DNA from: DATCMH01 sp036563505
GTDB taxonomy: Bacteria > Pseudomonadota > Alphaproteobacteria > Rhizobiales > Beijerinckiaceae
Assembly: GCA_036563505.1 (NCBI GenBank)
Contig: DATCMH010000004.1
Span: 1-62,696 of the forward strand
Length of the DNA: 62,696 bases
Direction of reading: 5' to 3'
Shown: piece by piece, positions 43,446 to 51,350 of the stretch
Layout of the letters: every line of letters starts with the position of its first letter
How positions within the stretch are numbered: position 1 is the stretch's first letter
The notes under the pieces: model-generated
Seen by the model: only the letters and a program-made list of their open reading frames with translations
What the model was told of the DNA's origin: nothing
Databases searched by the model: none
Made by a program: the position numbers and the translations under genes

Positions 43446-44342
43446 TCAAACCTGTCGGTGCCGGAGGGCGTCGACGATCACGTTGAACGCCGGAGAGCTT
43501 TGGCGCCGGCTCGGATAGTAGAGGTGATAGCCCGCGAACCTCGGCGACCATTCGCCGAGTACAGCGCGCAGGCGGCCCTCCGCGACGTGCCGCTCCACGA
43601 GATCCTCGGGCACGTAGGCAATGCCGTAGCCGGCGACCGCTGCCTCGACCTGGGCGAAGGAGGTGTTGAAGGTCAGTTGACCGTCGACCCGGACGCGAAG
43701 CTCCTGCCCGTTCCTCTCGAACTCCCAGGCATAGAGGCCGCCGCCCCTGGTCTGGCGCATGTTGATGCAGGTATGCGTCAGCAGATCCTGCGGGTGCTCC
43801 GGGATCGGATTCGCCGCGAAGTAGGCAGGCGAGGCGACGGCCACCAGCCCCCAGTCCGGGCCGATCCGGACCGCCACCATGTCCTTCTCGACGCTCTCGC
43901 CTAGCCGGACGCCGGCGTCGAAGCCGTCCTCGACGATATTGCGAAGACCGTTGTCGCGGCTGAGCTCGACCTTGATGTCGGGGTAGTCGACGAGAACCGG
44001 CCTGAGCTTCGGCCAGGCGATACCCTCCAGCGCGTGGTCCGAGAGCGTGATGCGGACGGTTCCGGACGGCTTGTCGCGGAAGGTCATCAGGGCCGCGATG
44101 TCGGCCTCGATCTCGGCGATGCGCGGGCCAAGAGATTGCCTCAAGCGCTCCCCGGCTTCGGTCGGCGCCACGTTCCGCGTCGTGCGCGTCAGGAGCCTCA
44201 GGCCCATGCGCTCCTCAAGACGCTTGATGGTGTGGCTGAGCGTCGACTGCGCGACCCCGAGCTTGGCGGCGGCTTTCGTGAAGCTGCGCTCGTTCGCGAC
44301 GACGAGAAACCACAGCAGGTCGTTGAAGTCCGCTTTCGCCAC
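43446..44342 (-). CDS. LysR-family transcriptional regulator
   Basis: 298 residues. The N-terminal winged helix has DLLWFLVVANERSFTKAAAK and GVAQSTLSHTIKRLEERMGL. The C-terminal effector domain includes RITLSDHALEGIAWPKLRPV and GVRLGESVEKDMVAVRIGPD. The GTG at 44342 follows GGGAGG with five bases spacing. It is divergent from the hydrolase-led gene cluster, the usual arrangement for a LysR regulator controlling its neighbours. The effector is unknown. Confidence 0.92.
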   Translation of the reverse strand: MAKADFNDLLWFLVVANERSFTKAAAKLGVAQSTLSHTIKRLEERMGLRLLTRTTRNVAPTEAGERLRQSLGPRIAEIEADIAALMTFRDKPSGTVRITLSDHALEGIAWPKLRPVLVDYPDIKVELSRDNGLRNIVEDGFDAGVRLGESVEKDMVAVRIGPDWGLVAVASPAYFAANPIPEHPQDLLTHTCINMRQTRGGGLYAWEFERNGQELRVRVDGQLTFNTSFAQVEAAVAGYGIAYVPEDLVERHVAEGRLRAVLGEWSPRFAGYHLYYPSRRQSSPAFNVIVDALRHRQV

Positions 44343-44412
44343 CGGCGCCTCCCGTCGTGGGCGCCGAGATTTATGCCGCTGGTCGATAGATGCAAGCGAA
44401 TTGCCCCCGCTA

Positions 44413-44427
44413 ATCAAGCTGATTGAT
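44413..44427. promoter_or_regulatory. Putative LysR operator
   Basis: ATCAA-GCTGA-TTGAT is a perfect short dyad in the 172-bp divergent region between the LysR gene and the hydrolase gene. It has the size and placement of a LysR-type recognition box (T-N11-A). No experimental or comparative support is visible from one sequence. Confidence 0.45.
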
Positions 44428-44514
44428 CGCCGCTATCTTCCGCCCATGACGTTCAGCTCACCTGCGACAGCGAGCGAAGCTGAGGACGAAAACAGTACAG
44501 TAAGGATCAGAGCA

Positions 44515-45606
44515 ATGACGAAGCAGGTCGAACGGCAGAACGGAGCCGCTGTTGGCAGCATTGACACTAACCGCCGCAACCTCATGATGGGGGCGGGCGC
44601 CATCGCCGCCATGGGCGCGATCCCCGCGGTCGGTCCGCAGGCCTTCGCGCAGGGCGCTTCCACCTGGGACAAGACCTTCCCGAGGAGCGAGAAGGTCGAT
44701 CATCAGAAGGTCACCTTCAAGAACCGCTACGGGATCACGCTGGCGGGCGACCTGTACGTGCCAGAGGATCGCGCCGGCGGGCGCCTGCCGGCGCTTGCCG
44801 TGGGCGGCCCGTTCGGTGCGGTGAAGGAGCAGTCGTCGGGTCTCTACGCGCAGGCCATGGCGGAGCGCGGCTTCGTCGCTGTGGCGTTCGACGGGTCCTA
44901 CACCGGGGAAAGCGGGGGCGAGCCGCGCAACGTGGCCTCGCCGGACATCAACACCGAGGACTTCAGCGCCGCCGTCGACTATCTCGGCCTGCATCCGTCC
45001 GTCGACCGCGAGCGGATCGGCGTCATCGGCATCTGCGGCTGGGGCGGCATGGCCTTGAACGCCGTCGCCGTGGACAAGCGCGTCAAGGCCGTTGTGGCCA
45101 GCACCATGTACGACATGACCCGGGTCATGTCGAAGGGCTACAACGACAGCGTGACGCGCGAACAGCGCACGAAGGCGTTGGAGCAGCTGAGCCGCCAGCG
45201 TTGGGCGGATGCGGAGAAGGGAACCGCAGCCTACCAGCCGGCCTACAACGACCTGCGCGGCGGCGAGGCGCAGTTCATGGTCGACTACCACGCCTATTAC
45301 AGGACGCCCCGTGGCTACCATCCGAGGGCTGTCAACTCGGGCAATTCTTGGACGATGACGACGCCGCTGTCGTTCATGAACATGCCCATCCTGACCTACG
45401 TCAAGGAGATCTCGCCCCGCCCGGTCCTGTTCATCCACGGCGAGAAGGCCCACTCGCGCTACTTCAGCGAGACCGCCTACGCCGCCGCGGCGGAGCCCAA
45501 GGAGCTCATGATCATCCCGGGCGCCAACCACGTCGATCTGTACGACCGCGTGGACGTGATCCCGTTCGACAAGCTCCAGTCGTTCTTCAACCAGCACCTC
45601 GCGTAA
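44515..45606 (+). CDS. Tat-exported alpha/beta hydrolase, dienelactone-hydrolase/YcjY-like
   Basis: 363 residues. A twin-arginine signal (NRRNLMMGAGAIAAMGAIPA, cleavage likely after AFAQG) implies export of the folded protein by TatABC. The nucleophile elbow reads VIGICGWGGMALN, so the usual Ser position is Cys, as in dienelactone hydrolases. FDGSYTGESGGEPRN and the C-terminal IIPGANHVDLYDR (catalytic His) complete the fold. The ATG at 44515 has AAGGA nine bases upstream; a frame open further upstream overlaps the divergent regulator and is not real. It is the first gene of a cluster continuing to about 48960. Confidence 0.87.
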   Translation: MTKQVERQNGAAVGSIDTNRRNLMMGAGAIAAMGAIPAVGPQAFAQGASTWDKTFPRSEKVDHQKVTFKNRYGITLAGDLYVPEDRAGGRLPALAVGGPFGAVKEQSSGLYAQAMAERGFVAVAFDGSYTGESGGEPRNVASPDINTEDFSAAVDYLGLHPSVDRERIGVIGICGWGGMALNAVAVDKRVKAVVASTMYDMTRVMSKGYNDSVTREQRTKALEQLSRQRWADAEKGTAAYQPAYNDLRGGEAQFMVDYHAYYRTPRGYHPRAVNSGNSWTMTTPLSFMNMPILTYVKEISPRPVLFIHGEKAHSRYFSETAYAAAAEPKELMIIPGANHVDLYDRVDVIPFDKLQSFFNQHLA

Positions 45607-45676
45607 CGCAGGCCTGCGTCGCAGTGCGTGGTGCCTAGCTGCGCTCAGCGCAGCTTATCAGACAAGGAGAGTTATC

Positions 45677-46432
45677 ATGGCGAGGCCCGATCGCTTCACC
45701 GGCAAGGTTGCATTCATCACCGGCGCGGCTAGCGGGATCGGTCGCGCGACGGCGGTGGCCTTCGCTGCGGAAGGTGCGCGCGTCGCCATCCTCGATCGCA
45801 CGGCTGAGGCTCTGAGAGAAACCGAAGCGGCCGTGAAGGTCGCTGGTGGTGAGGTACTGGCGATCGCGTGCGACGTGTCGAAGCCGAAAGAGGTCGAGGC
45901 CGCGGTCGCACAAGCCGTGGAAACCTTCGGCCGCATCGACTGCGCGTTCAACAACGCTGGCGTGGAGAACAAGGCCGCGCCGCTTCATGAGATCGGCCTT
46001 GAGGAGTGGGACCGCATCCTCAACATCAATCTGCGCGGCACCTTCCTCTGCATGAAGCACGAAATCGCGCAGATGGTGCGCCAGGGCGGCGGTGTGGTGG
46101 TGAACACCTCGTCTGGTGCCGGCATCCGCGGCGTCGCCGGCGGAGCGTGCTATGCCGCGTCTAAGCACGGGATGATCGGCATGACGACGTCCGCCGCGCT
46201 CGATTATGCCAAGCAGAACATCCGCGTGAACTGTGTCCTGCCCGGCAACATCGCGACACCAATGATGGACCGCTTCACCGGTGGCGACATCCAGAAAGCG
46301 ATCGACCTGGAGCCGGTTGGACGCTTGGGGAAGCCAGAGGAGATCGCCGAGGCCGTTCTGTGGATGTGCTCCGGCCTCGGCGGATTCGTGACCGGCGCGT
46401 CAATCGTAGTCGATGGCGGCTGGTCGCTTTAG
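45677..46432 (+). CDS. Short-chain dehydrogenase/reductase
   Basis: 251 residues of the classical SDR family. The cofactor motif is TGAASGIGRATA near residue 15, NNAG is in CAFNNAGVENKA, the catalytic Ser is in VVNTSSGAGIRG and Tyr-x-x-x-Lys is YAASKHG. It ends with SIVVDGGWSL. AAGGAGAG precedes the ATG. It lacks a leader, so it acts in the cytosol, unlike its exported neighbours. Substrate unknown. Confidence 0.92.
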   Translation: MARPDRFTGKVAFITGAASGIGRATAVAFAAEGARVAILDRTAEALRETEAAVKVAGGEVLAIACDVSKPKEVEAAVAQAVETFGRIDCAFNNAGVENKAAPLHEIGLEEWDRILNINLRGTFLCMKHEIAQMVRQGGGVVVNTSSGAGIRGVAGGACYAASKHGMIGMTTSAALDYAKQNIRVNCVLPGNIATPMMDRFTGGDIQKAIDLEPVGRLGKPEEIAEAVLWMCSGLGGFVTGASIVVDGGWSL

Positions 46433-46554
46433 CGGCCGTGCCGTTGCTGTGCAGCCTGGGCGCGATCTGGGTGATCGGCGTCGGCTTACCCGTCGACCGC
46501 AGCTTCACCGCGCGCTGACCTATCGCCTGGTCCCGAAGACGGGAGGAGACCTTC

Positions 46555-47334
46555 ATGAGATTTGCGACGACGATACTCTTATCCTTCGGACTCCTCGTTC
46601 CTGCTGCCGCCCAAGGTCAGGCCGGGCGGACCAACCCGCCGGTCCCTGTGTTGGGTGACCTGCGGGCCGTCTCGCCCGCCCTCGCGCAGCAGACGGATGA
46701 AGGTCTCTTGGGCGAGGTCTGGAAGCGTCCCGACCTGTCAGCCCGCGACCGCAGCATCGTGACGCTCTCGATCCTGATCGCGCGCGGTCACACCGCCGAG
46801 TTGCCGTTCTATGTCGACCTCGCGCTCGACGGTGGCGTCAAGCCGGCCGAGATTTCCGAGATCGTCACCCACCTCGCGTTCTACGCGGGCTGGTCGAGCG
46901 CGAATGCAGCCGCCCCTCACGTCCGGGAGGCGTTCGCCCGTCGCGGGGTCGGCCTCGACCAACTGCCGACGGCTGTGCCCACGCCTCTTCCGTTGAACGA
47001 GGCTCGGGAAGCGGCAAGGGCGAAGTTCGTCGGCGACAGCTTCGGCACAACATCGCCGGGGCTGGTGAACGACACCACGAACTTCCTGTTCAAGGATCTG
47101 TGGCTGCGACCCGATCTCGCGCCGCGCGACCGCAGCCTCGTCACCATCAGCTCGCTCATCGCCAACGGCCAAGCGGCGCAGCTGACCTCTCACGTCGCGC
47201 TGGGGATGGACAATGGCCTGACCCGCGCCGAGGCCGGCGAGGTCATCTCGCACGCCGCGTTCTACGCGGGATGGCCGAACGCGTTCTCGGCCATGACGGT
47301 CGCGAAGGGCGTTTTCGAGGCGCGGGCGAAGTAG
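46555..47334 (+). CDS. Exported carboxymuconolactone-decarboxylase-family protein, two domains
   Basis: 259 residues. A Sec-type signal peptide (TILLSFGLLVPAAAQGQ) precedes two tandem CMD-like domains: about 40-125 (LSARDRSIVTLSILIARGHT) and 155-250 (LAPRDRSLVTISSLIANGQA). Each has the conserved helix EISEIVTHLAFYAGW or EAGEVISHAAFYAGW. The Cys-x2-Cys pair of AhpD-type peroxidatic members is absent, so thiol peroxidase activity is unlikely. A cupin gene follows, a frequent pairing for this family. Confidence 0.88.
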   Translation: MRFATTILLSFGLLVPAAAQGQAGRTNPPVPVLGDLRAVSPALAQQTDEGLLGEVWKRPDLSARDRSIVTLSILIARGHTAELPFYVDLALDGGVKPAEISEIVTHLAFYAGWSSANAAAPHVREAFARRGVGLDQLPTAVPTPLPLNEAREAARAKFVGDSFGTTSPGLVNDTTNFLFKDLWLRPDLAPRDRSLVTISSLIANGQAAQLTSHVALGMDNGLTRAEAGEVISHAAFYAGWPNAFSAMTVAKGVFEARAK

Positions 47335-47407
47335 GGCAGCGCCGGGCAGCGAGCGGTCGTCGATCAACGGCGGCCGTTCCGGACGGCCGCTCACAGGAGA
47401 GCAGATC

Positions 47408-47938
47408 ATGATCACGCGAAGGCGCATGTTGGCCGGCACAGGTGGAATTGCTGCTCGTGCGACGATCGGGGCCGCCGCTGCACAGGCGCCGAATGCTTCA
47501 CCTTCAGCAAGGAGTAGCACGATGCAGATCACACGAAGCGGCGCGCAGCCGTCGGGCAAGGGACCCGCGGAGTACTTTACCGGCACGGTCCGTATCGATC
47601 CTCTCTTCTCCGCGCCTGATCCGGCCCGGGTCGCAGGAGCCAGCGTCACGTTCGAACCGGGCGCCCGCACGGCCTGGCACACGCATCCGCTCGGCCAGAC
47701 CCTGATCATCACCTCGGGTCTGGGCTGGGTGCAGCGGGACGGCGGTCCGGTCGAAGAGGTTCGGCCGGGCGACGTGGCCTGGTTTCCGCCGGGCGAGAAG
47801 CACTGGCACGGCGCGACCACGACCACCGCCATGACGCACATCGCCATCCAGGAGCGACTCGACGGCAAGGCCGTCGACTGGATGGAGCACGTGACCGACG
47901 ACCAGTACCGCGCCGGACCATCGCGAAACCGAGGATAG
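47408..47938 (+). CDS. Cupin-domain protein with Tat signal
   Basis: 176 residues. The N-terminus TRRRMLAGTGGIAARATIGA is twin-arginine-like. The cupin barrel has metal-ligand motif 1 in TAWHTHPLGQTLIITSGLGW and motif 2 in PGDVAWFPPGEKHWHGATTT. Small cupins of this type often accompany CMD-family proteins. An in-frame ATG at 47522 would give a leaderless cupin of 138 residues; the longer form is preferred because GGAGAGCAGATC precedes it and the leader is convincing. Confidence 0.85.
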   Translation: MITRRRMLAGTGGIAARATIGAAAAQAPNASPSARSSTMQITRSGAQPSGKGPAEYFTGTVRIDPLFSAPDPARVAGASVTFEPGARTAWHTHPLGQTLIITSGLGWVQRDGGPVEEVRPGDVAWFPPGEKHWHGATTTTAMTHIAIQERLDGKAVDWMEHVTDDQYRAGPSRNRG

Positions 47939-47953
47939 GCAGGAGGGCGTCAG

Positions 47954-48364
47954 ATGCTGAGCCGACTTTTGGGAACCCTCGTCGCAACACTGGGATTGAT
48001 CGGACCTGCCATGGCACAAGAGCGCATAGTGATCTCCTCCGACTGGGGCAGGGTCACAGCCGACCTGGTGGACAACGACGCCACCCGAGCCCTTGTGCGG
48101 ATGCTGCCGCTCACCATCGAGATGCGCGACCACCTGCGCCAGGAGAAGACCGGCTACCTGCCCTCCAACCTGCCCGCCGTCCCGCGCCAGCTCGACTTCG
48201 CCACCGGGACGCTCGGGCTGTGGAACTCCAATCATTTCGTCATCTACTACCGAGGCGGCCGCGTTCCCCAGCCGGGGATCATCCCGCTCGGCCGCGTGAC
48301 GGGCGACGCCTCGATCTTTGATCGTCCAGGCCAGGTCACCGTCCGCATCGAGCGCGCCGAGTAG
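47954..48364 (+). CDS. Exported cyclophilin-like fold protein
   Basis: 136 residues. A signal peptide (LLGTLVATLGLIGPAMAQ) is followed by a domain resembling the small bacterial cyclophilin-like family: VTADLVDNDATRALVRMLPL, LGLWNSNHFVIYYRGGRVPQ and PGIIPLGRVTGD. These proteins have the barrel fold but no proven prolyl-isomerase activity. The GGAGGG site lies eight bases before the ATG, and it follows the cupin by 15 bases. Confidence 0.8.
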   Translation: MLSRLLGTLVATLGLIGPAMAQERIVISSDWGRVTADLVDNDATRALVRMLPLTIEMRDHLRQEKTGYLPSNLPAVPRQLDFATGTLGLWNSNHFVIYYRGGRVPQPGIIPLGRVTGDASIFDRPGQVTVRIERAE

Positions 48365-48408
48365 ACCGGCAAGGCGCACCCGGCACTGTCGCGGAATGGA
48401 GAAAGAGG

Positions 48409-48960
48409 ATGAAGAGCATCGACCTGAAGAAAGGCCTGCGAGCTTTGCAAAGACTGGCCACCGCGGGGACTGCCGCCGTGGTCGTGCTGGGAGCGGCCCT
48501 GATTCCGGCGCCGCCGGCTGCCGCGCATCACGGGTGGCCAGGGTTTCGGACCGATCAACTCGTCTACATCGCGGGAACGGTGTCTTCGGACGGCGTATGG
48601 GGGAACCCACACTCGCAATTCGACGTGACCCTGGACGGCAACCTGCCTGCCGATACGCCCCAGCTGGCGATCCCGGAGCAGTTGCAGGATCCCGAGGACA
48701 GCGTCCGCGTCAACGCCGCCGCCTCCTACAAGGGCCCTCACAAGGGACTGGAGATCATCATCGCGCCGCCGGCTTGGTCGGGCAGGTGGGGCTTCGGCCG
48801 TGCGCTGAAGATCGGAGAGCGCTTCCAGGCGGTCGGCTACATCAACCGAACCAACGACCGCCTCTTTCGCCCCGTCGTGTTCTGGTACGGGAACGACAAC
48901 GTGCCGGTAAACCAAGTGCTTGGCAATTCGCTTCCGGTACGGGCGCCATTGCCAAAGTAG
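48409..48960 (+). CDS. Exported DUF6152-like protein
   Basis: 183 residues. A signal peptide (TAAVVVLGAALIPAPPAAA) is cleaved just before HHGWPGF, the His-rich mature N-terminus typical of this family. The body is beta-rich (YIAGTVSSDGVWGNPHSQFD, FRPVVFWYGND). Function is unknown; the paired histidines at the mature N-terminus suggest metal binding. AGAAAGAGGATG gives the ribosome site. It is the last clear gene of the cluster. Confidence 0.78.
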   Translation: MKSIDLKKGLRALQRLATAGTAAVVVLGAALIPAPPAAAHHGWPGFRTDQLVYIAGTVSSDGVWGNPHSQFDVTLDGNLPADTPQLAIPEQLQDPEDSVRVNAAASYKGPHKGLEIIIAPPAWSGRWGFGRALKIGERFQAVGYINRTNDRLFRPVVFWYGNDNVPVNQVLGNSLPVRAPLPK

Positions 48961-49101
48961 GCTTCCTCAGATGTGAGGACCATACCGCCCACAGATGTCG
49001 CCGCATGCAAGAATTTGGGGCGGTATTATTAGCAATAATCGCTGCACGAGTGCCGACAGGTTCTCCACCTAATTTACCGCATCGGTCGGAATTTGCGGAG
49101 C

Positions 49102-49596
49102 ATGCTTAATCTACTCAACCCGTGGCTCATATTGTTGCAGAATTCTGCGCTTGGTATGACGGTGCGGAGTGCTGAATACCTCTACCCCGTGCTCGAAGCC
49201 ATCCACATCCTTGGGATTGCTCTTCTTGTTGGCCCGGCATTCACATTCGACCTCCGAGTGCTGGGGGTCGGACATCGCGTCGTGTCTGCGATTACAGCTG
49301 CGCGCTATCTTCTGCCCGTCTCCCATATCGGCTTCGCCATCGCCGTTACCACAGGCATCGCACTGCTCAGCGCTCAGCCCACCGTGGTCGCTGGTACCGG
49401 AGCTGCGCCGTGGAAGTTTGGCCTGCTGATCCTCGCTGGCCTCAATGTGCTGATGTTCCACCTCGGCATTCACCGCCGCGTTGATGAGTGGACGAATGCC
49501 CCCGTCACTCCGGTGGCTGCCCGCGTCGGAGCAGCAGTGTCACTGATTACTTGGACAGGCGTGATCCTCGCTGGTCGGCTCCTGGCCTACACCTGA
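49102..49596 (+). CDS. Four-helix membrane protein (DUF2214/DUF6644-like)
   Basis: 164 residues with about four hydrophobic helices: AIHILGIALLVGPAFTFDL, IGFAIAVTTGIALLS, FGLLILAGLNVLMFHLGI and GAAVSLITWTGVILAGRLLA. The spacing of conserved His residues (EAIHILGI, VSHIGFA, MFHLGIH) suggests a heme-binding or redox membrane protein. I chose the ATG at 49102; a TTG three codons earlier is possible. The 140 bases upstream are unusually AT-rich for this window (ATTATTAGCAATAAT at 49025-49039). It may function with the preceding DUF6152-like protein, a frequent neighbour as I recall. Confidence 0.7.
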   Translation: MLNLLNPWLILLQNSALGMTVRSAEYLYPVLEAIHILGIALLVGPAFTFDLRVLGVGHRVVSAITAARYLLPVSHIGFAIAVTTGIALLSAQPTVVAGTGAAPWKFGLLILAGLNVLMFHLGIHRRVDEWTNAPVTPVAARVGAAVSLITWTGVILAGRLLAYT

Positions 49597-50155
49597 CCTT
49601 CTGGGTACCCCCAAGCAATCATATTGGGGTGCATGTGATGCGGAGTGCTGGCGGGGATCTCGGTTAAGGTCGCGGTCGCGGATATGTCGCGCGGCGGATG
49701 CGGTGTTGGCGCGATCTGGCGTCGGCTGATGTAGCCGAATGTTCGCGGATGTGGCGGGTGCGCCACAGCTGTCAAAGGCCTGCCTGAGAAAGATCAACTA
49801 GACGAGCCACTTGACTTCTGGCGTTCTGGATTCGTTCTACGAGCTACGAATCTTGGGGTCAGCAGAGAGGCCACCGACCGCTTTGGGGTTTGCTCGTACC
49901 GTGGTTCTTCGGCCGACATGGGCGCAACGCAGACAGTGCGTAACCCGCCATCAGTACATTGTCCCCGGCGGTGATTGCGGCCGTCGGAGATACAATCGCT
50001 CTCGTGAAGTGTCAGTGTTGCTGGTCAGAATGCCTGTCCCACTGTCCCTTTCTATGGGCGTGGGACAGTGGGACAGCGCTGACTGGCTTGCTCATGCCGT
50101 CAGAGTGTCGAGCAAGGTACTCTGCTGCTGCAGCGGTTCTCGACAAGCCCTAATG
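49597..50155. other. Gene-poor region with perfect 15-bp inverted repeat
   Basis: No supported gene. Short open frames on both strands have no recognisable features. At 50034-50048 CTGTCCCACTGTCCC pairs perfectly with 50062-50076 across a 13-base loop; each arm is itself a tandem of CTGTCCC. A related imperfect repeat lies at 42935-42977. Confidence 0.7.
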
Positions 50156-50416
50156 CTAGCCCACCTCGTTCGCCATCGCGCGCATGAGGCGAACGAGGGC
50201 GGAGATCTCCTGCCGGCGCTCGATCGCCTCGCAGGTGAACCGGCCGTGGCGGTAGTTGCCGTTGGCCTCACCCCTCGGCGCACCGGGCGAGGTTCCTCCA
50301 TGCATGCGACACCTCCCGTTCGGCATCGCCGGCGAGAGGCACGCGTTCCCGCTCCGGGTTTTCGCTCCGCAGCGGAGCGACAGGTGCATGGGCCAGGGCG
50401 TCGATGCGCTTTGCAT
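50156..50416 (-). CDS. Small HGG-motif phage-like protein
   Basis: 86 residues from the ATG at 50416. CGAKTRSGNACLSPAMPNGR followed by CRMHGGTSPGAPRGEANGNY and RHGRFTCEAIERRQEI matches a common hypothetical found in phage-like and accessory DNA of Hyphomicrobiales. The Cys-x-His spacing suggests a small zinc-binding fold. Its first 149 bases overlap the upstream gene in another frame, an unusually long overlap. Function unknown. Confidence 0.65.
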   Translation of the reverse strand: MQSASTPWPMHLSLRCGAKTRSGNACLSPAMPNGRCRMHGGTSPGAPRGEANGNYRHGRFTCEAIERRQEISALVRLMRAMANEVG

Positions 50417-50948
50417 GGGGTTGTCCTTGATTTCCGTTCGCCACCCCACCCCCCTCGACGGTGCCGACGATCGCCTGCCCACCGGCATGGACGTGAACGT
50501 GCTCGACCGTGACCTTCTGCTGGCCCTTGCCGCGGTGCCGGCCGAGGGCGTCCATGAGGGTCGTGTACGACCGGGTGAGCTTGTTGGCCTGGGTGAGGTT
50601 CTCTTTCCGGCCCTCGAACGTCTGCTCGCTCAGCATGGCGCGCCGAAAGCATTCCATCGCGGCGTTGTGGCAGGCCACCATCTGGGCGCCCAGCATGCCC
50701 TCGACCTCGTCACGCGGGTTGATGCCGTTCAGCGCGGCGAGGTTGCTCGCGATGAGCAGATCGCGGTGCTCGGGATCCGGGCGCGTGGCCCAGACCCCCT
50801 CCAGCACTTGGCGGATCAGGGTGTTGTTGAACAGGTCGCTCTTGGAGCCGCCGAAGCGCTGCAAGGTGCCTGGACCTTTGGCCGGGTCCTCCAGCTCGAA
50901 CCTGCCGTTGAACGGCTGCACGCCAGCCCGGTTCGTGATGTCTGCCAT
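50268..50948 (-). CDS. Phage-like hypothetical protein
   Basis: 226 residues from the ATG at 50948. The central helical region (EGMLGAQMVACHNAAMECFR and SYTTLMDALGRHRGKGQQKV) leads to TVEHVHVHAGGQAIVG, a tail seen in hypothetical proteins that accompany the HGG-motif gene in accessory DNA. No enzymatic motif is visible. The last third overlaps the HGG gene; the C-terminal residues after about 175 are poorly conserved in character, so the true end may be a compromise between the two frames. Confidence 0.6.
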   Translation of the reverse strand: MADITNRAGVQPFNGRFELEDPAKGPGTLQRFGGSKSDLFNNTLIRQVLEGVWATRPDPEHRDLLIASNLAALNGINPRDEVEGMLGAQMVACHNAAMECFRRAMLSEQTFEGRKENLTQANKLTRSYTTLMDALGRHRGKGQQKVTVEHVHVHAGGQAIVGTVEGGGVANGNQGQPHAKRIDALAHAPVAPLRSENPERERVPLAGDAEREVSHAWRNLARCAEG

Positions 50949-51350
50949 GCTCTGGCCTCTGCCGTTCGACCTCCCGCCGAGCCGGAGCATACCACACCGC
51001 CAAGCTAGAACGAAGCAGGAACGATCGCTCGCGTTCCATTTTGCGGATTGACGCGAGCACAGGAAGTGCCCAGGCGCAATTCGGCGCTAATGACACAACC
51101 GGCGCAGCTGCGAGCGCTCCAATTCGGCCGACTCTTCTTCAGCAACGCTGGAGCCGACACATCCACCACAGGCGACAGCGCGGCGCTGCTCACTCTCTCA
51201 GCGCAGGCGTTCCGCTTCGGCCACAGACACCGGCAGGCATGTGTGAGGTGGTTCACAGTCGAGAGGTGCTTCGAGAGCGTACGAACTCACGCAGCGGCCC
51301 GGTTCTCAGGTGAACTTGCATCACCGCCGTGCCCAGAACGGAGTTCTCCG
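50949..51350. other. Non-coding leader upstream of the first RTX gene
   Basis: No gene is supported. The frame of the RTX protein stays open through most of this stretch, but the sequence lacks the Gly/Asp composition of the protein. A GGAG ribosome site at 51340-51343 fits the ATG at 51351. Promoter elements for both the leftward phage-like genes and the rightward RTX gene must lie here; I see no confident -35/-10 pair. Confidence 0.5.

Noticed and set aside
49025..49039. ATTATT-AGC-AATAAT hairpin in an AT-rich patch
   Set aside because: Only six A/T pairs; too weak to call a terminator. It may simply reflect foreign composition upstream of the membrane-protein gene.
49587..49775. 62-codon minus-strand frame in the 49.6-kb gap
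   Set aside because: No ribosome site or recognisable motif; overlaps the end of the membrane-protein gene and composition looks non-coding.
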